Shown here: positions 19,261 to 27,077 of the stretch, in pieces | Layout: the number at the start of each line of letters is the position of its first letter | Position numbering within the stretch: the first letter of the stretch is position 1 | Source of the DNA: Candidatus Methanoplasma cognatum | GTDB lineage: Archaea; Thermoplasmatota; Thermoplasmata; Methanomassiliicoccales; Methanomethylophilaceae | Direction of reading: 5' to 3' | DNA length: 64,000 nt | Assembly: GCA_009777615.1 (NCBI GenBank) | Contig: WRLM01000001.1 | Span: 478,984-542,983, forward strand | The notes under the pieces: generated by a model | What the model was told of the DNA's origin: nothing | Database searches by the model: none | What the model saw: only the letters and a program-made list of their open reading frames with translations | Made by a program: the position numbers and the translations under genes

Positions 19261-20844
19261 ATGGTAGAGCCGGTCGATCTTTTGACCATTGAGAATGTGA
19301 CCAAGACCTTCAACGGAAGAACCGTCCTTAACAACGTAAGCGCAAAGATCTCGACAGGGAAGGTGCTGGGACTAATAGGGAAGAGCGCGGCGGGAAAAAG
19401 CGTACTCATCCACATGATCCGCGGCAGCGAGGGATACGGTCCGGACTCCGGACGCATACTGTATCACGTGAACCGCTGCCCCAAATGCGGTAACATGGAC
19501 CTTCCCGTTTCCGGCGCCAAATGCTCGAAATGCGGCGCAGAGACCAAAGCCGAGAGCATAGATTTCTGGGGCCTGAAAGAACATGACCCGGTCAGGGATG
19601 AGCTCAAAGGCCACATAGCGATAATGATACAGAGGACATTCGCATTGTTCGGAGACAAATCCGTGGTGGAGAACATCTTGGAGGCGTTGGACGCAAACGA
19701 CCCGAAACGCGTGGACAAGGCGGTCGCGCTGCTGGAATTTGTCAACATGACCCACCGCGCGACGCACATAGCCAGGGACCTGTCCGGAGGGGAGAAGCAG
19801 AGGATCGTGATGGCCAGACAACTGGCCAAAGAGCCGCTGTTCTTCTTGGCGGACGAGCCGACCGGAACATTGGACCCCTACACCTCGGCGCTTATCCACG
19901 AAAGACTCGTGGAGTATGTGAGGAAACACAACATATGCATGGTCCTGGCGTCGCACTGGCCGGAAGCGGTCGTTGAGATGTCCGACCACGCCTTGTGGCT
20001 GGATGCGGGCAATGTCATTATGGAAGGGAACCCGAGGGAAGTAACGGATAAGTTCATGGAAGAATACCGCTTCGAAAAGTCCGCCGGAAAGGAAGTGGGC
20101 GAACCCCTCATCGTTCTGGAGAACGCTATAAAGCATTACTTCTCCGTTTCGAGAGGAGTGGTCAAAGCGGTCGACGGCATAAGCCTCGATATCAAAGAAA
20201 AGGAGATATTCGCGCTGGTGGGGCTGTCCGGAGCAGGTAAGACCACCACGTCAAGGATGATAGCGGGAATGACACCCGCAACCTCCGGCAAAGTGAAAGT
20301 AAGGATAGGGGACGACTGGGTGGACATGTCGGAGGCCGGGCTCGCCGGCAAAGGAAGGGCCACGCCGTACATAGGGTTCCTGCACCAGGAGTATACCCTC
20401 TATCCATTTGACACGGTGCTTCAGAATCTTTCCACATCCATTGGGATGAAGATGCCCGCCGAACTTGCGAAGATGAAGGCCATACAGGTGCTCTTCAGCG
20501 TGGGTTTCCCGAAAAAGGACATGGAGAAGATACTTTACGCATACCCTGATTCGCTGAGCGTCGGCGAATGTCAGAGGATAGCCTTCGCCCAGGTGCTCAT
20601 CAAAGAGCCGAAGATAATAATCCTGGACGAGCCGACCGGCACCATGGATCCGATCACCAAGGTCATAATCGCGAAGTCCGTGCTCAAAGCCAGGGATACG
20701 CTGGACGAGACGTTCGTCGTCGTGAGCCACGACATGGATTTCATCACGAACTGCTGCGACCGCGCCGCATTCATCAAGAACGGCAAGATCGTCGACATAG
20801 GCTCGCCGGACAAGATAATCAGCGAGTTCGACAGGCAGCAGTGA
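19261..20844 (+). CDS. atwA: MCR activation component A2, double ABC ATPase
   Basis: A 527-residue protein with two fused ABC ATPase domains. The first has Walker A at 40-47 (GKSAAGKS), signature LSGGEKQ at 174-180 and Walker B at 194-200. A zinc-ribbon insert has C73, C76, C88 and C91. The second has Walker A at 321-328 (GLSGAGKT), a degenerate signature LSVGECQ and Walker B ILDEP. Component A2 uses ATP to help reduce Ni(II)-F430 and activate MCR. It has no membrane domains, so it is not a transporter. It opens an eight- or nine-gene operon of MCR activation genes. Confidence 0.95.
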   Translation: MVEPVDLLTIENVTKTFNGRTVLNNVSAKISTGKVLGLIGKSAAGKSVLIHMIRGSEGYGPDSGRILYHVNRCPKCGNMDLPVSGAKCSKCGAETKAESIDFWGLKEHDPVRDELKGHIAIMIQRTFALFGDKSVVENILEALDANDPKRVDKAVALLEFVNMTHRATHIARDLSGGEKQRIVMARQLAKEPLFFLADEPTGTLDPYTSALIHERLVEYVRKHNICMVLASHWPEAVVEMSDHALWLDAGNVIMEGNPREVTDKFMEEYRFEKSAGKEVGEPLIVLENAIKHYFSVSRGVVKAVDGISLDIKEKEIFALVGLSGAGKTTTSRMIAGMTPATSGKVKVRIGDDWVDMSEAGLAGKGRATPYIGFLHQEYTLYPFDTVLQNLSTSIGMKMPAELAKMKAIQVLFSVGFPKKDMEKILYAYPDSLSVGECQRIAFAQVLIKEPKIIILDEPTGTMDPITKVIIAKSVLKARDTLDETFVVVSHDMDFITNCCDRAAFIKNGKIVDIGSPDKIISEFDRQQ

Positions 20845-20853
20845 GTTGATCCT

Positions 20854-21474
20854 ATGAAAAAACAGATCGGCAGGCACCTAAGTTTCGTTGAGTGCAGGGA
20901 GTCGATGGGCCTGGGCGTCGGCGGGGGAATGGCGCAGAGGGCGACGATATCCGAAAGCGGCATGGACGTCGTGGTGGTGGCGATGGGCCCCGGAAGGAGG
21001 CATATAACCAAGCCGGTCTGCGAGATAACCTACGCTCTGAGAGAAGAAGGCATAGACACGAGCGTCCTTGTCGTGAACGCCGGTTCCGGGGTGCCGGCCG
21101 ATGCGCCCGACATGACCACGACCTCTTACTTCGGTCTTGATCCGATAGAGGTCGAGAGGATACAGCAATACAAGCTTGCGATAATACACCTCGGCAACGT
21201 AAGGCAGCACATAATATACAAAGCAAGACTGATCCTGAGGAATGTGGACATCCCGGCGGTGGTGGTAGCGCAGGCGCCGGTGGATTATGAGGACTTTGCG
21301 GCCATCGGCATAAGGACGAAGAGGGTCATGCCTTCCGATGAGGATATCAAAACCCGCGGGGAGATAAAAGAGATCGTGACGGGAGTCATCAGAGGAGTGA
21401 CCGCGCCGCAGGATAAGCTGGACGAGATAGTTTCTAAGGTGCAGAAAGCGCTGCCGCCCCGGGGTGATGAGTGA
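20854..21474 (+). CDS. mcrC: MCR operon protein C
   Basis: A 206-residue McrC homologue with the family start [20 protein letters not shown] and the [11 protein letters not shown] block near residue 71. McrC belongs to the ATP-driven complex that activates MCR, working with A2 and marker proteins. In many methanogens it lies inside mcrBDCGA. Here it has moved behind atwA, 9 bases after it, which groups it with its functional partners. The last bases overlap or abut the start of mmp3. Confidence 0.93.
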   Translation: MKKQIGRHLSFVECRESMGLGVGGGMAQRATISESGMDVVVVAMGPGRRHITKPVCEITYALREEGIDTSVLVVNAGSGVPADAPDMTTTSYFGLDPIEVERIQQYKLAIIHLGNVRQHIIYKARLILRNVDIPAVVVAQAPVDYEDFAAIGIRTKRVMPSDEDIKTRGEIKEIVTGVIRGVTAPQDKLDEIVSKVQKALPPRGDE

Positions 21475-21475
21475 C

Positions 21476-22987
21476 ATGAAGGTCATCGTGAACGGGAAGG
21501 ACAAGGACCTGAAGGACGGCGCGGTGCTCAAGGACGCCGTGAAGGGCGAGGCCCATTATCCCGATTCTATCATATCGATCCGCCTCTCCACCGAGAGGCT
21601 GGTCGAGGAGACGGACGACTTCGAGCTTTTGACGTCGAAAGGATCGATGGTCATCCACCTTGACGATACCGACGGCGCGAAACTTTGGAAGTCCTCGATA
21701 TCAAAGATAAAAGGCGCGACCACAAGATGGTCCACCAGGGAGATAGTGGCCTTTGGCTCTTTCCCGACGGACATCCCCATGGACAGGGCGGAAAGGCAGT
21801 ACAGGAGATATGACTGCTTCTTCACGCTCGGCGGGTTCGATAATCACACCACTTATATGATGATCGCAAAGAAGGACCATGTCAGATCCTACGGCGCCAA
21901 TATCGGCAACATAGGGAGGGTGACCCTCGGGAGACATGTACTGGAGGCGATGGCCGAGGGGGAGGAACTGATCGGGATCCGGCCGATAGTCTCCGAGGCA
22001 AGCAGCGAGAACATAATCGTCACCAAAGATCCGGAACATCCCCTGGAGGCCGGTTATTCGATAGACACGAACGTTCTGATAAAGCTTGACGCAGGGTCCC
22101 CGGCATCCGCAGAGCAGATATTGGCGATAGCTTCGAAAGGGTATGTCAACATCACGCACTCGTCCGGAACGCTGACGGGATGCAGCGACGATCTGGATGT
22201 GAAGATACCGGACGAGAGCCACTCCACCAGGGAGAAAGGGAGCGTAGCGGTAAGGAACACGGGACACGGCACAGGACACATACTCTTCTACAAAGAAAGG
22301 AGGCAGTCCAGTCCGGCGCATAACAGCGCGGGGACGGTAGCGAGGGGGATAGGGATAATATCCGAGGCCGCCAAGGGAGACAAGGTCACGGTGGTCACGG
22401 AGCCGGTGAGGGCCCTCTCGGTGGGCATGACGCAGTCGGAGGGGGAAAAATTCCTTTTGGAGCTTGGTCTGAAACAGAAGAGGACCGGTAACGCATCCGA
22501 CGATGCGGTCATAGTTGACCAGGCCCCGGAGGCAACGCTCAAGGCGATATCGGACGGGCTTGTAGAGACGTTCGGCGTTCCGAAGGAGAAGGTGTTCAGG
22601 ATACAGCTGGACGAGTCCCGCCAAAGCGACGTCTATTATTTCAGAAAGGTCACCGGCCTCAGCCATAAGCCGGTCGGCACGCTCAAGACGCAGTTCTCGT
22701 TCCCCGGGATGCCGATGGTAACGTTCTACGGGGACGAGGAAAGATCGAAGAACCTTTTCCCCCAGGAACCGTTCAAAAAATGCAAAAAAGGAGACATCGG
22801 GATAACGAACCAGTCGAGGCCGCACCACGGACTCATCGGGGTCAGGCTCGGGGACAGCAAAGAATACGGCCCTACGGGAGAAGAGCCGTACGGAACGAAC
22901 CTTGTCGGCAGGTTCCTCGGCGATCTCGCCAAATTGGGTGAGACAGAGGAAGAAGAGATCATCTACATAGTGGAGGAGAAACGATGA
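21476..22987 (+). CDS. mmp3: Methanogenesis marker protein 3
   Basis: A 503-residue member of the methanogenesis marker 3 family (UPF0288), with an N-terminal MKVIVNGKDKDLKDG segment that looks like a small ubiquitin-like beta-grasp fold. Later blocks include GRVTLGRHVLE, HNSAGTVARGIG and QSRPHHGLIGVRL. Mmp3 has been found with McrC, Mmp7, Mmp17 and A2 in MCR activation preparations. ATG 21476 was chosen for its GGTGATGA site. The earlier codons GTG 21464 and ATG 21467 are possible. It overlaps mmp6 by ATGA. Confidence 0.9.
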   Translation: MKVIVNGKDKDLKDGAVLKDAVKGEAHYPDSIISIRLSTERLVEETDDFELLTSKGSMVIHLDDTDGAKLWKSSISKIKGATTRWSTREIVAFGSFPTDIPMDRAERQYRRYDCFFTLGGFDNHTTYMMIAKKDHVRSYGANIGNIGRVTLGRHVLEAMAEGEELIGIRPIVSEASSENIIVTKDPEHPLEAGYSIDTNVLIKLDAGSPASAEQILAIASKGYVNITHSSGTLTGCSDDLDVKIPDESHSTREKGSVAVRNTGHGTGHILFYKERRQSSPAHNSAGTVARGIGIISEAAKGDKVTVVTEPVRALSVGMTQSEGEKFLLELGLKQKRTGNASDDAVIVDQAPEATLKAISDGLVETFGVPKEKVFRIQLDESRQSDVYYFRKVTGLSHKPVGTLKTQFSFPGMPMVTFYGDEERSKNLFPQEPFKKCKKGDIGITNQSRPHHGLIGVRLGDSKEYGPTGEEPYGTNLVGRFLGDLAKLGETEEEEIIYIVEEKR

Positions 22988-23406
22988 GCGAGGAAAGGGA
23001 GACCAGGATAATCATGATATCCCCCAATTCAATGATAACGCCTGACCAGCTGGTCAGGGAGATGCATGCGATGGGGAAGGAAGTGACGGCTAAAGAGACA
23101 TGCTACGGAACGGTCCTGGAGGGCCCCAGAGCGCCCGTCAGGGAAGTGCTGGCGGCAATAAGGGAAAAGTATCCCTATGATGTCTATTCAAAAGTAAGGG
23201 CGTACCCCGCAGGGGACCCGAGGAGGTGCCGCGCGCAGCACGGCACAAGGCCCGGGTTCGCACAGCTGGAAGCGGAATGGGAGGCCCTTCCCATGATACA
23301 GCATGGTTTACAGAGCTGCGACAGAGGAGACGGTTTCGAGGTCCCAAAGGAAAAAGAGAAATTTCCAGCAGAAGAATTCAAAAAGATATGTGAGGCAAGC
23401 CGATGA
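22984..23406 (+). CDS. mmp6: Methanogenesis marker protein 6
   Basis: A 140-residue protein of the methanogenesis marker 6 family, with the typical CRAQHGTRPGFAQLE stretch near residues 80-94 and several cysteines (C40, C80, C104). Its function is unknown. It starts with an ATGA overlap on mmp3 and ends with one on mmp5, so all are made from one message. Confidence 0.88.
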   Translation: MSEERETRIIMISPNSMITPDQLVREMHAMGKEVTAKETCYGTVLEGPRAPVREVLAAIREKYPYDVYSKVRAYPAGDPRRCRAQHGTRPGFAQLEAEWEALPMIQHGLQSCDRGDGFEVPKEKEKFPAEEFKKICEASR

Positions 23407-23837
23407 AAGTATTCATAGATCCGCCGAACAGCCTTATCCTGTTCGATCTGGTAGAGAGATTCGGGCATGAGCCCTTGGCCGCGATGGCCCCGATCCAAGA
23501 AAGGATAGACATGGCCGAACTGGACATGCCGCCGATGAACGTCACCCTGGACGATGTGGTCAGAGGCCTCAAGTATGCGGGGATCGAGGTCCCCTCCGGA
23601 ATAAGAGGGAGGCTCGCGCTCTGGGGCCCGCTGATCGACGAGGCGGACGCCGCGGTGTCAATGCTGGAGCCGGCCTTCAACTTCGGATGCGTCGGGTGCG
23701 AGAGGTCCAACGAGATGGTGAAATATCTGATACGCCGGAGGGGGATCCCGTATCTGACTATCAAATACCCCGAGAACGAGGAAGAAGCTAAGGCCGCCGT
23801 CGGCCTCATGAAGGAATTCCTGGAGGGACTCAAATGA
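23403..23837 (+). CDS. mmp5: Methanogenesis marker protein 5
   Basis: A 144-residue protein of the methanogenesis marker 5 family, with N-terminal [19 protein letters not shown] and a later [13 protein letters not shown] motif holding two cysteines in a C-x2-C pair. Role unknown. ATGA overlaps at both ends place it firmly in the operon. Confidence 0.88.
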   Translation: MKVFIDPPNSLILFDLVERFGHEPLAAMAPIQERIDMAELDMPPMNVTLDDVVRGLKYAGIEVPSGIRGRLALWGPLIDEADAAVSMLEPAFNFGCVGCERSNEMVKYLIRRRGIPYLTIKYPENEEEAKAAVGLMKEFLEGLK

Positions 23838-25054
23838 TAAAGATCGCACAACTGTCATGCGGGACCGAGTACAGCAGCGTCCAGTATGAGGTGGAGAAGG
23901 CGGCGCGTTCGGTCGGGGCCAAAGTGGTCTATCCCGATGTGTCCTATGCGGATGTGAACGAGGCCGTGAAAAGGTTCGGCTTCAACCCCCGCTCACCGCA
24001 GCTGAAACTGATGATAGCGAGGGCGGCCCGTCTCGCCGACGAGAGATATGACGCCGACGCGGTATTCATAACCACATGCTTCAGATGCGCCGAGGCCGCG
24101 CTTGTAAGGAATGAACTTAGACGGTTCATCCAGGAGAACACGAAGCTTCCGGTCGTCACATACTCGTTCACCGAGAGGCTCAAAGCCGCGCAGCTGCTTA
24201 CCAGAATGGAGGCCCTGGTCACAATAGTGACAAGGAAGGACGTTCTGGCAAGAGAGAGGCAGACCGGGCTGACGGCGGGCGTCGACTCCGGATCGAGCAC
24301 CACCAAGGCAGTGGTAATGGAGAACAACAAGATCATAGGGAAGGATTGGACCCCGTCGGGGGATGTGGTCCAGACGGCGACAGCCGTCCTCGGGAATGCC
24401 ATGAAGGAGGCTGGCGTAGAGCTCAAACAGATAGAGGCGCTGGGCGTTACCGGGTACGGGAGATACACCCTCGGCAAACACTTCAACGCAAAGCTGATCC
24501 AAGAGGAACTGACAGTGAACTCGAAGGGCGCCGTGTGGCTTGCCGACAGGCAGCGGGGGGAGGCCACCATACTGGACATCGGAGGGATGGACAACAAGGC
24601 CATAACCGTAAGGGACGGGGTCCCTGACAATTTCACAATGGGAGGCATATGCGCCGGCGCATCCGGACGTTTCCTGGAGATGACATGCAAGAGACTGAGG
24701 ATCGAGATCGAGGACCTCGGCAAGCTCGCCGATAAAGGGAACTGGCGCAACGCGAAGATGAATTCATATTGTTCAGTGTTCGGGATACAGGACCTGGTGA
24801 CCACTCTGAGCGACGGGAAATCCTTTGAGGACGTGGCCGCCGCCGCCTGTCACTCGGTCGCCGAACAGGTATATGAACAGCAGCTGCAGGAGATAGACGT
24901 CCGCCGCCCGATAATACAGGTGGGCGGAACATCCCTCATATCCGGGCTGGTGACCGCCGTGGGCGAGGTGCTCGGCGAGAGGCCGATCGTTCCTCCCAAC
25001 TCCCAGTATATAGGGGCGCTCGGCGGAGCGCTGCTCAGCTCAGGGTTCCTTTGA
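23834..25054 (+). CDS. mmp15: Methanogenesis marker protein 15, ASKHA ATPase
   Basis: A 406-residue protein. The first ~140 residues are the marker-15-specific region with [11 protein letters not shown]. The rest is a BcrAD/BadF-type ASKHA ATPase like the activators of 2-hydroxyacyl-CoA dehydratases: [13 protein letters not shown] near residue 153, DIGGMDNK near 243, and a [10 protein letters not shown] cysteine that in the family holds the bridging [4Fe-4S] cluster. By analogy it could push low-potential electrons with ATP, which suits MCR activation, but this is inference. Confidence 0.88.
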   Translation: MIKIAQLSCGTEYSSVQYEVEKAARSVGAKVVYPDVSYADVNEAVKRFGFNPRSPQLKLMIARAARLADERYDADAVFITTCFRCAEAALVRNELRRFIQENTKLPVVTYSFTERLKAAQLLTRMEALVTIVTRKDVLARERQTGLTAGVDSGSSTTKAVVMENNKIIGKDWTPSGDVVQTATAVLGNAMKEAGVELKQIEALGVTGYGRYTLGKHFNAKLIQEELTVNSKGAVWLADRQRGEATILDIGGMDNKAITVRDGVPDNFTMGGICAGASGRFLEMTCKRLRIEIEDLGKLADKGNWRNAKMNSYCSVFGIQDLVTTLSDGKSFEDVAAAACHSVAEQVYEQQLQEIDVRRPIIQVGGTSLISGLVTAVGEVLGERPIVPPNSQYIGALGGALLSSGFL

Positions 25055-25063
25055 GGTGTGCGG

Positions 25064-25633
25064 ATGGACATAGAGACGGTAGCGGAGGACAAGTTCGGAG
25101 CGGCGTCGTACGAGAACCTGTTCAGGGAGATAATGTCCGATATAGGCAAGGCCTTCCAGATGGAGAAGGCCCTGCTGGTCCTCAGACCGGAGATACCTCT
25201 GTTCATCTTTTCGATAAGGCTGAGGACGGAGCCCGCCAGCAGAACAGTCGCCGACGTTTCCAACATCCGGACGGAGGGCGGTACGATCCACATCACCATC
25301 ACCGACGAGAGATATGCCCCCGACATCCTGAGGGAGCTGTGGGCAAGATTCGGCAGGGACAGCGTGAGGCAGCAGACAAGGTTCGACATGGAAGTTGACG
25401 GCGCGCCGGAGAACGAGGTGGGATCCATCGTGGTGGCGTCAGGGGAGGAGTACATGAAGGAGATCGTCGGATCGATATGGAGATCGATGCCGGAAGGCAT
25501 CAGGAACCGCCAAACATACATCGACGGGCCGGTGATAACCGTGGTGGCCACCGAAGAGGTATTCGAGCCCCATATGCTGGAAGAAGGCATGGGCTTCCAC
25601 AGGAAAATGACGGAAGGTGGAAAAGATGTTTGA
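25064..25633 (+). CDS. mmp17: Methanogenesis marker protein 17
   Basis: A 189-residue protein of the marker 17 family. It lacks recognised catalytic motifs, and two ferredoxin-like alpha/beta units are possible. Mmp17 has been found in the MCR activation complex. The start ATG 25064 has GAGGTG seven bases upstream. A GTG two codons earlier is less likely. Its end overlaps mmp7 by 8 bases. Confidence 0.85.
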   Translation: MDIETVAEDKFGAASYENLFREIMSDIGKAFQMEKALLVLRPEIPLFIFSIRLRTEPASRTVADVSNIRTEGGTIHITITDERYAPDILRELWARFGRDSVRQQTRFDMEVDGAPENEVGSIVVASGEEYMKEIVGSIWRSMPEGIRNRQTYIDGPVITVVATEEVFEPHMLEEGMGFHRKMTEGGKDV

Positions 25634-26570
25634 GGTCCTGATGTACGACGGGGGAGTATACAGGGCGGAAGAGCTCATCGAACTCGTAGAGGACGTCGGA
25701 GGGGTCATCATCCAGAAGACAAGGTCCTCACAGATGATGACGATCACAATGTCCATACCGGAAGAGGACCGGAATTCAATAACGGAATTCTGCAAAGAGA
25801 TAGGCGGAGAGGTCAGGGCCGTTCCGCTGGCGGGGACCGAGATAGCGGTCGTGGGCCCGACCCTCGGACGGCACCATATGCCGCATCCCATATGCGACAT
25901 CGCGGAGCACCTCAGGAGACAGGGCGCGATCACCGTTGTCATGGGGCTTGCGAGAGGGAGAGGCAAACTGACCGCCCAGATAAGCATGGAAGAGAAGATG
26001 ATCGTCGACGAGTACGACGCCGCAATATTCTCGCTGGGTAATTTCAAAGCGTGCGTAGAGGCGAAGATGGACCTGCTCAGCGGCGTGAAGGTGCCGACAA
26101 TATTGGTATCCGGTCCGAAACCGGACGGCGCCGAGGGGAAGTGCGACGCGGTCGTGCACGGGGTCGGAAGGAAGGCGGCAAGAATGAGGACCCCTCCGGA
26201 AAGGGAGAAGCTGGATGAGATCGCCGACAATGTGGAAAAGGTCCTGAAGGATAAGAAAAGGCTTCTGGATGAGGATCCTCTCTTCATACACCCGGCGGAG
26301 ATAAAGCGGCTTCTCGAAGAGTACGAACCGGTCGACATGTGCCTCAGGCCCGCGCCGGTCGTCCTGCATCTGGACGGCCTGAGGGTCAAGATAGGGTACG
26401 ACGAGCATCATAAGAATATAGAAAAAATGGAGATATACGGCCGCAGGATCGGAGACATATGCAGGCTGTCCCCTTCCAAGATCAACGACAGCAGCATAAT
26501 CATCAGGATAAAGACGCGGTCGGAGGTCCTGCAGGAAGACTCGAAGAGAAAGGGTGCGGATGATCCGTAA
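25626..26570 (+). CDS. mmp7: Methanogenesis marker protein 7
   Basis: A 314-residue protein of the marker 7 family with GPTLGRHHMPHPICDIAEH near residue 76 and FSLGNFKACVEAK near 135, both carrying His/Cys residues fit for cluster binding. Mmp7 is one of the proteins that co-purify with McrC and A2 in MCR activation. ATG 25626 is preceded by GGAAGGTGG, which favours it over the GTG at 25617. Confidence 0.88.
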   Translation: MFEVLMYDGGVYRAEELIELVEDVGGVIIQKTRSSQMMTITMSIPEEDRNSITEFCKEIGGEVRAVPLAGTEIAVVGPTLGRHHMPHPICDIAEHLRRQGAITVVMGLARGRGKLTAQISMEEKMIVDEYDAAIFSLGNFKACVEAKMDLLSGVKVPTILVSGPKPDGAEGKCDAVVHGVGRKAARMRTPPEREKLDEIADNVEKVLKDKKRLLDEDPLFIHPAEIKRLLEEYEPVDMCLRPAPVVLHLDGLRVKIGYDEHHKNIEKMEIYGRRIGDICRLSPSKINDSSIIIRIKTRSEVLQEDSKRKGADDP

Positions 26571-26982
26571 AGGAACGTATGTCCTGATATTCGACCTCCC
26601 CGACATTCGGGTAAAAGTGGGAGCTCTGGGTATGGTCGATCTGAAAAGGGGGACATATTGTTATGTGGGCAGCGCGATGAATGGTCTCGACCAGAGGATA
26701 AGCAGACATCTCTCTGAGAACAAGAAGACACACTGGCACATTGATCATCTGACAAAAGAATGCTGCAGGATCGAGGCGTATGAGGCCGTACAGCCGGGAA
26801 TGACGGAATGTGCGCTCGTCGGCATTGTGGAGAAGAACGGAGGAGCGGGCGCCGTGAAAGGATTCGGGTGTTCGGACTGTAAATGTGTCACGCACCTCTT
26901 CTTTTTGGAGGGGGGATCGGAGGAAAGACTTCGTTCCGACCCTCGTTTGATACGGCATGTCAGGCAACATGTACGCGGCTGA
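26560..26982 (+). CDS. DUF123 / GIY-YIG-like endonuclease domain protein
   Basis: A 140-residue DUF123 protein. It starts GTYVLIFDLPD, then GTYCYVGSAM (a GIY-YIG-like pair), RISRHL, HWHIDHL and CSDCKCVTHLF. DUF123 resembles GIY-YIG nucleases and is sometimes fused to endonuclease III in archaea. It overlaps mmp7 by 11 bases and is therefore last in the MCR activation operon, although a nuclease has no evident job there. It may be a hitch-hiker, or may have another role. Confidence 0.82.
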   Translation: MIRKGTYVLIFDLPDIRVKVGALGMVDLKRGTYCYVGSAMNGLDQRISRHLSENKKTHWHIDHLTKECCRIEAYEAVQPGMTECALVGIVEKNGGAGAVKGFGCSDCKCVTHLFFLEGGSEERLRSDPRLIRHVRQHVRG

Positions 26983-27011
26983 TGCCAGTGAGCTATGCCA
27001 TCTGCACAACC

Positions 27012-27024
27012 CTTATAATATATC
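27012..27024 (+). promoter_or_regulatory. TATA box of tandem oxidoreductase gene
   Basis: CTTATAATATATC lies about 60 bp before the ATG at 27078, giving a leader of some 30 bases. Confidence 0.5.
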
Positions 27025-27077
27025 ATTCGCTACCCGCTTTTAATCAAAGCCGCGCTTTAAGGGCACGGGGGCAAGTC

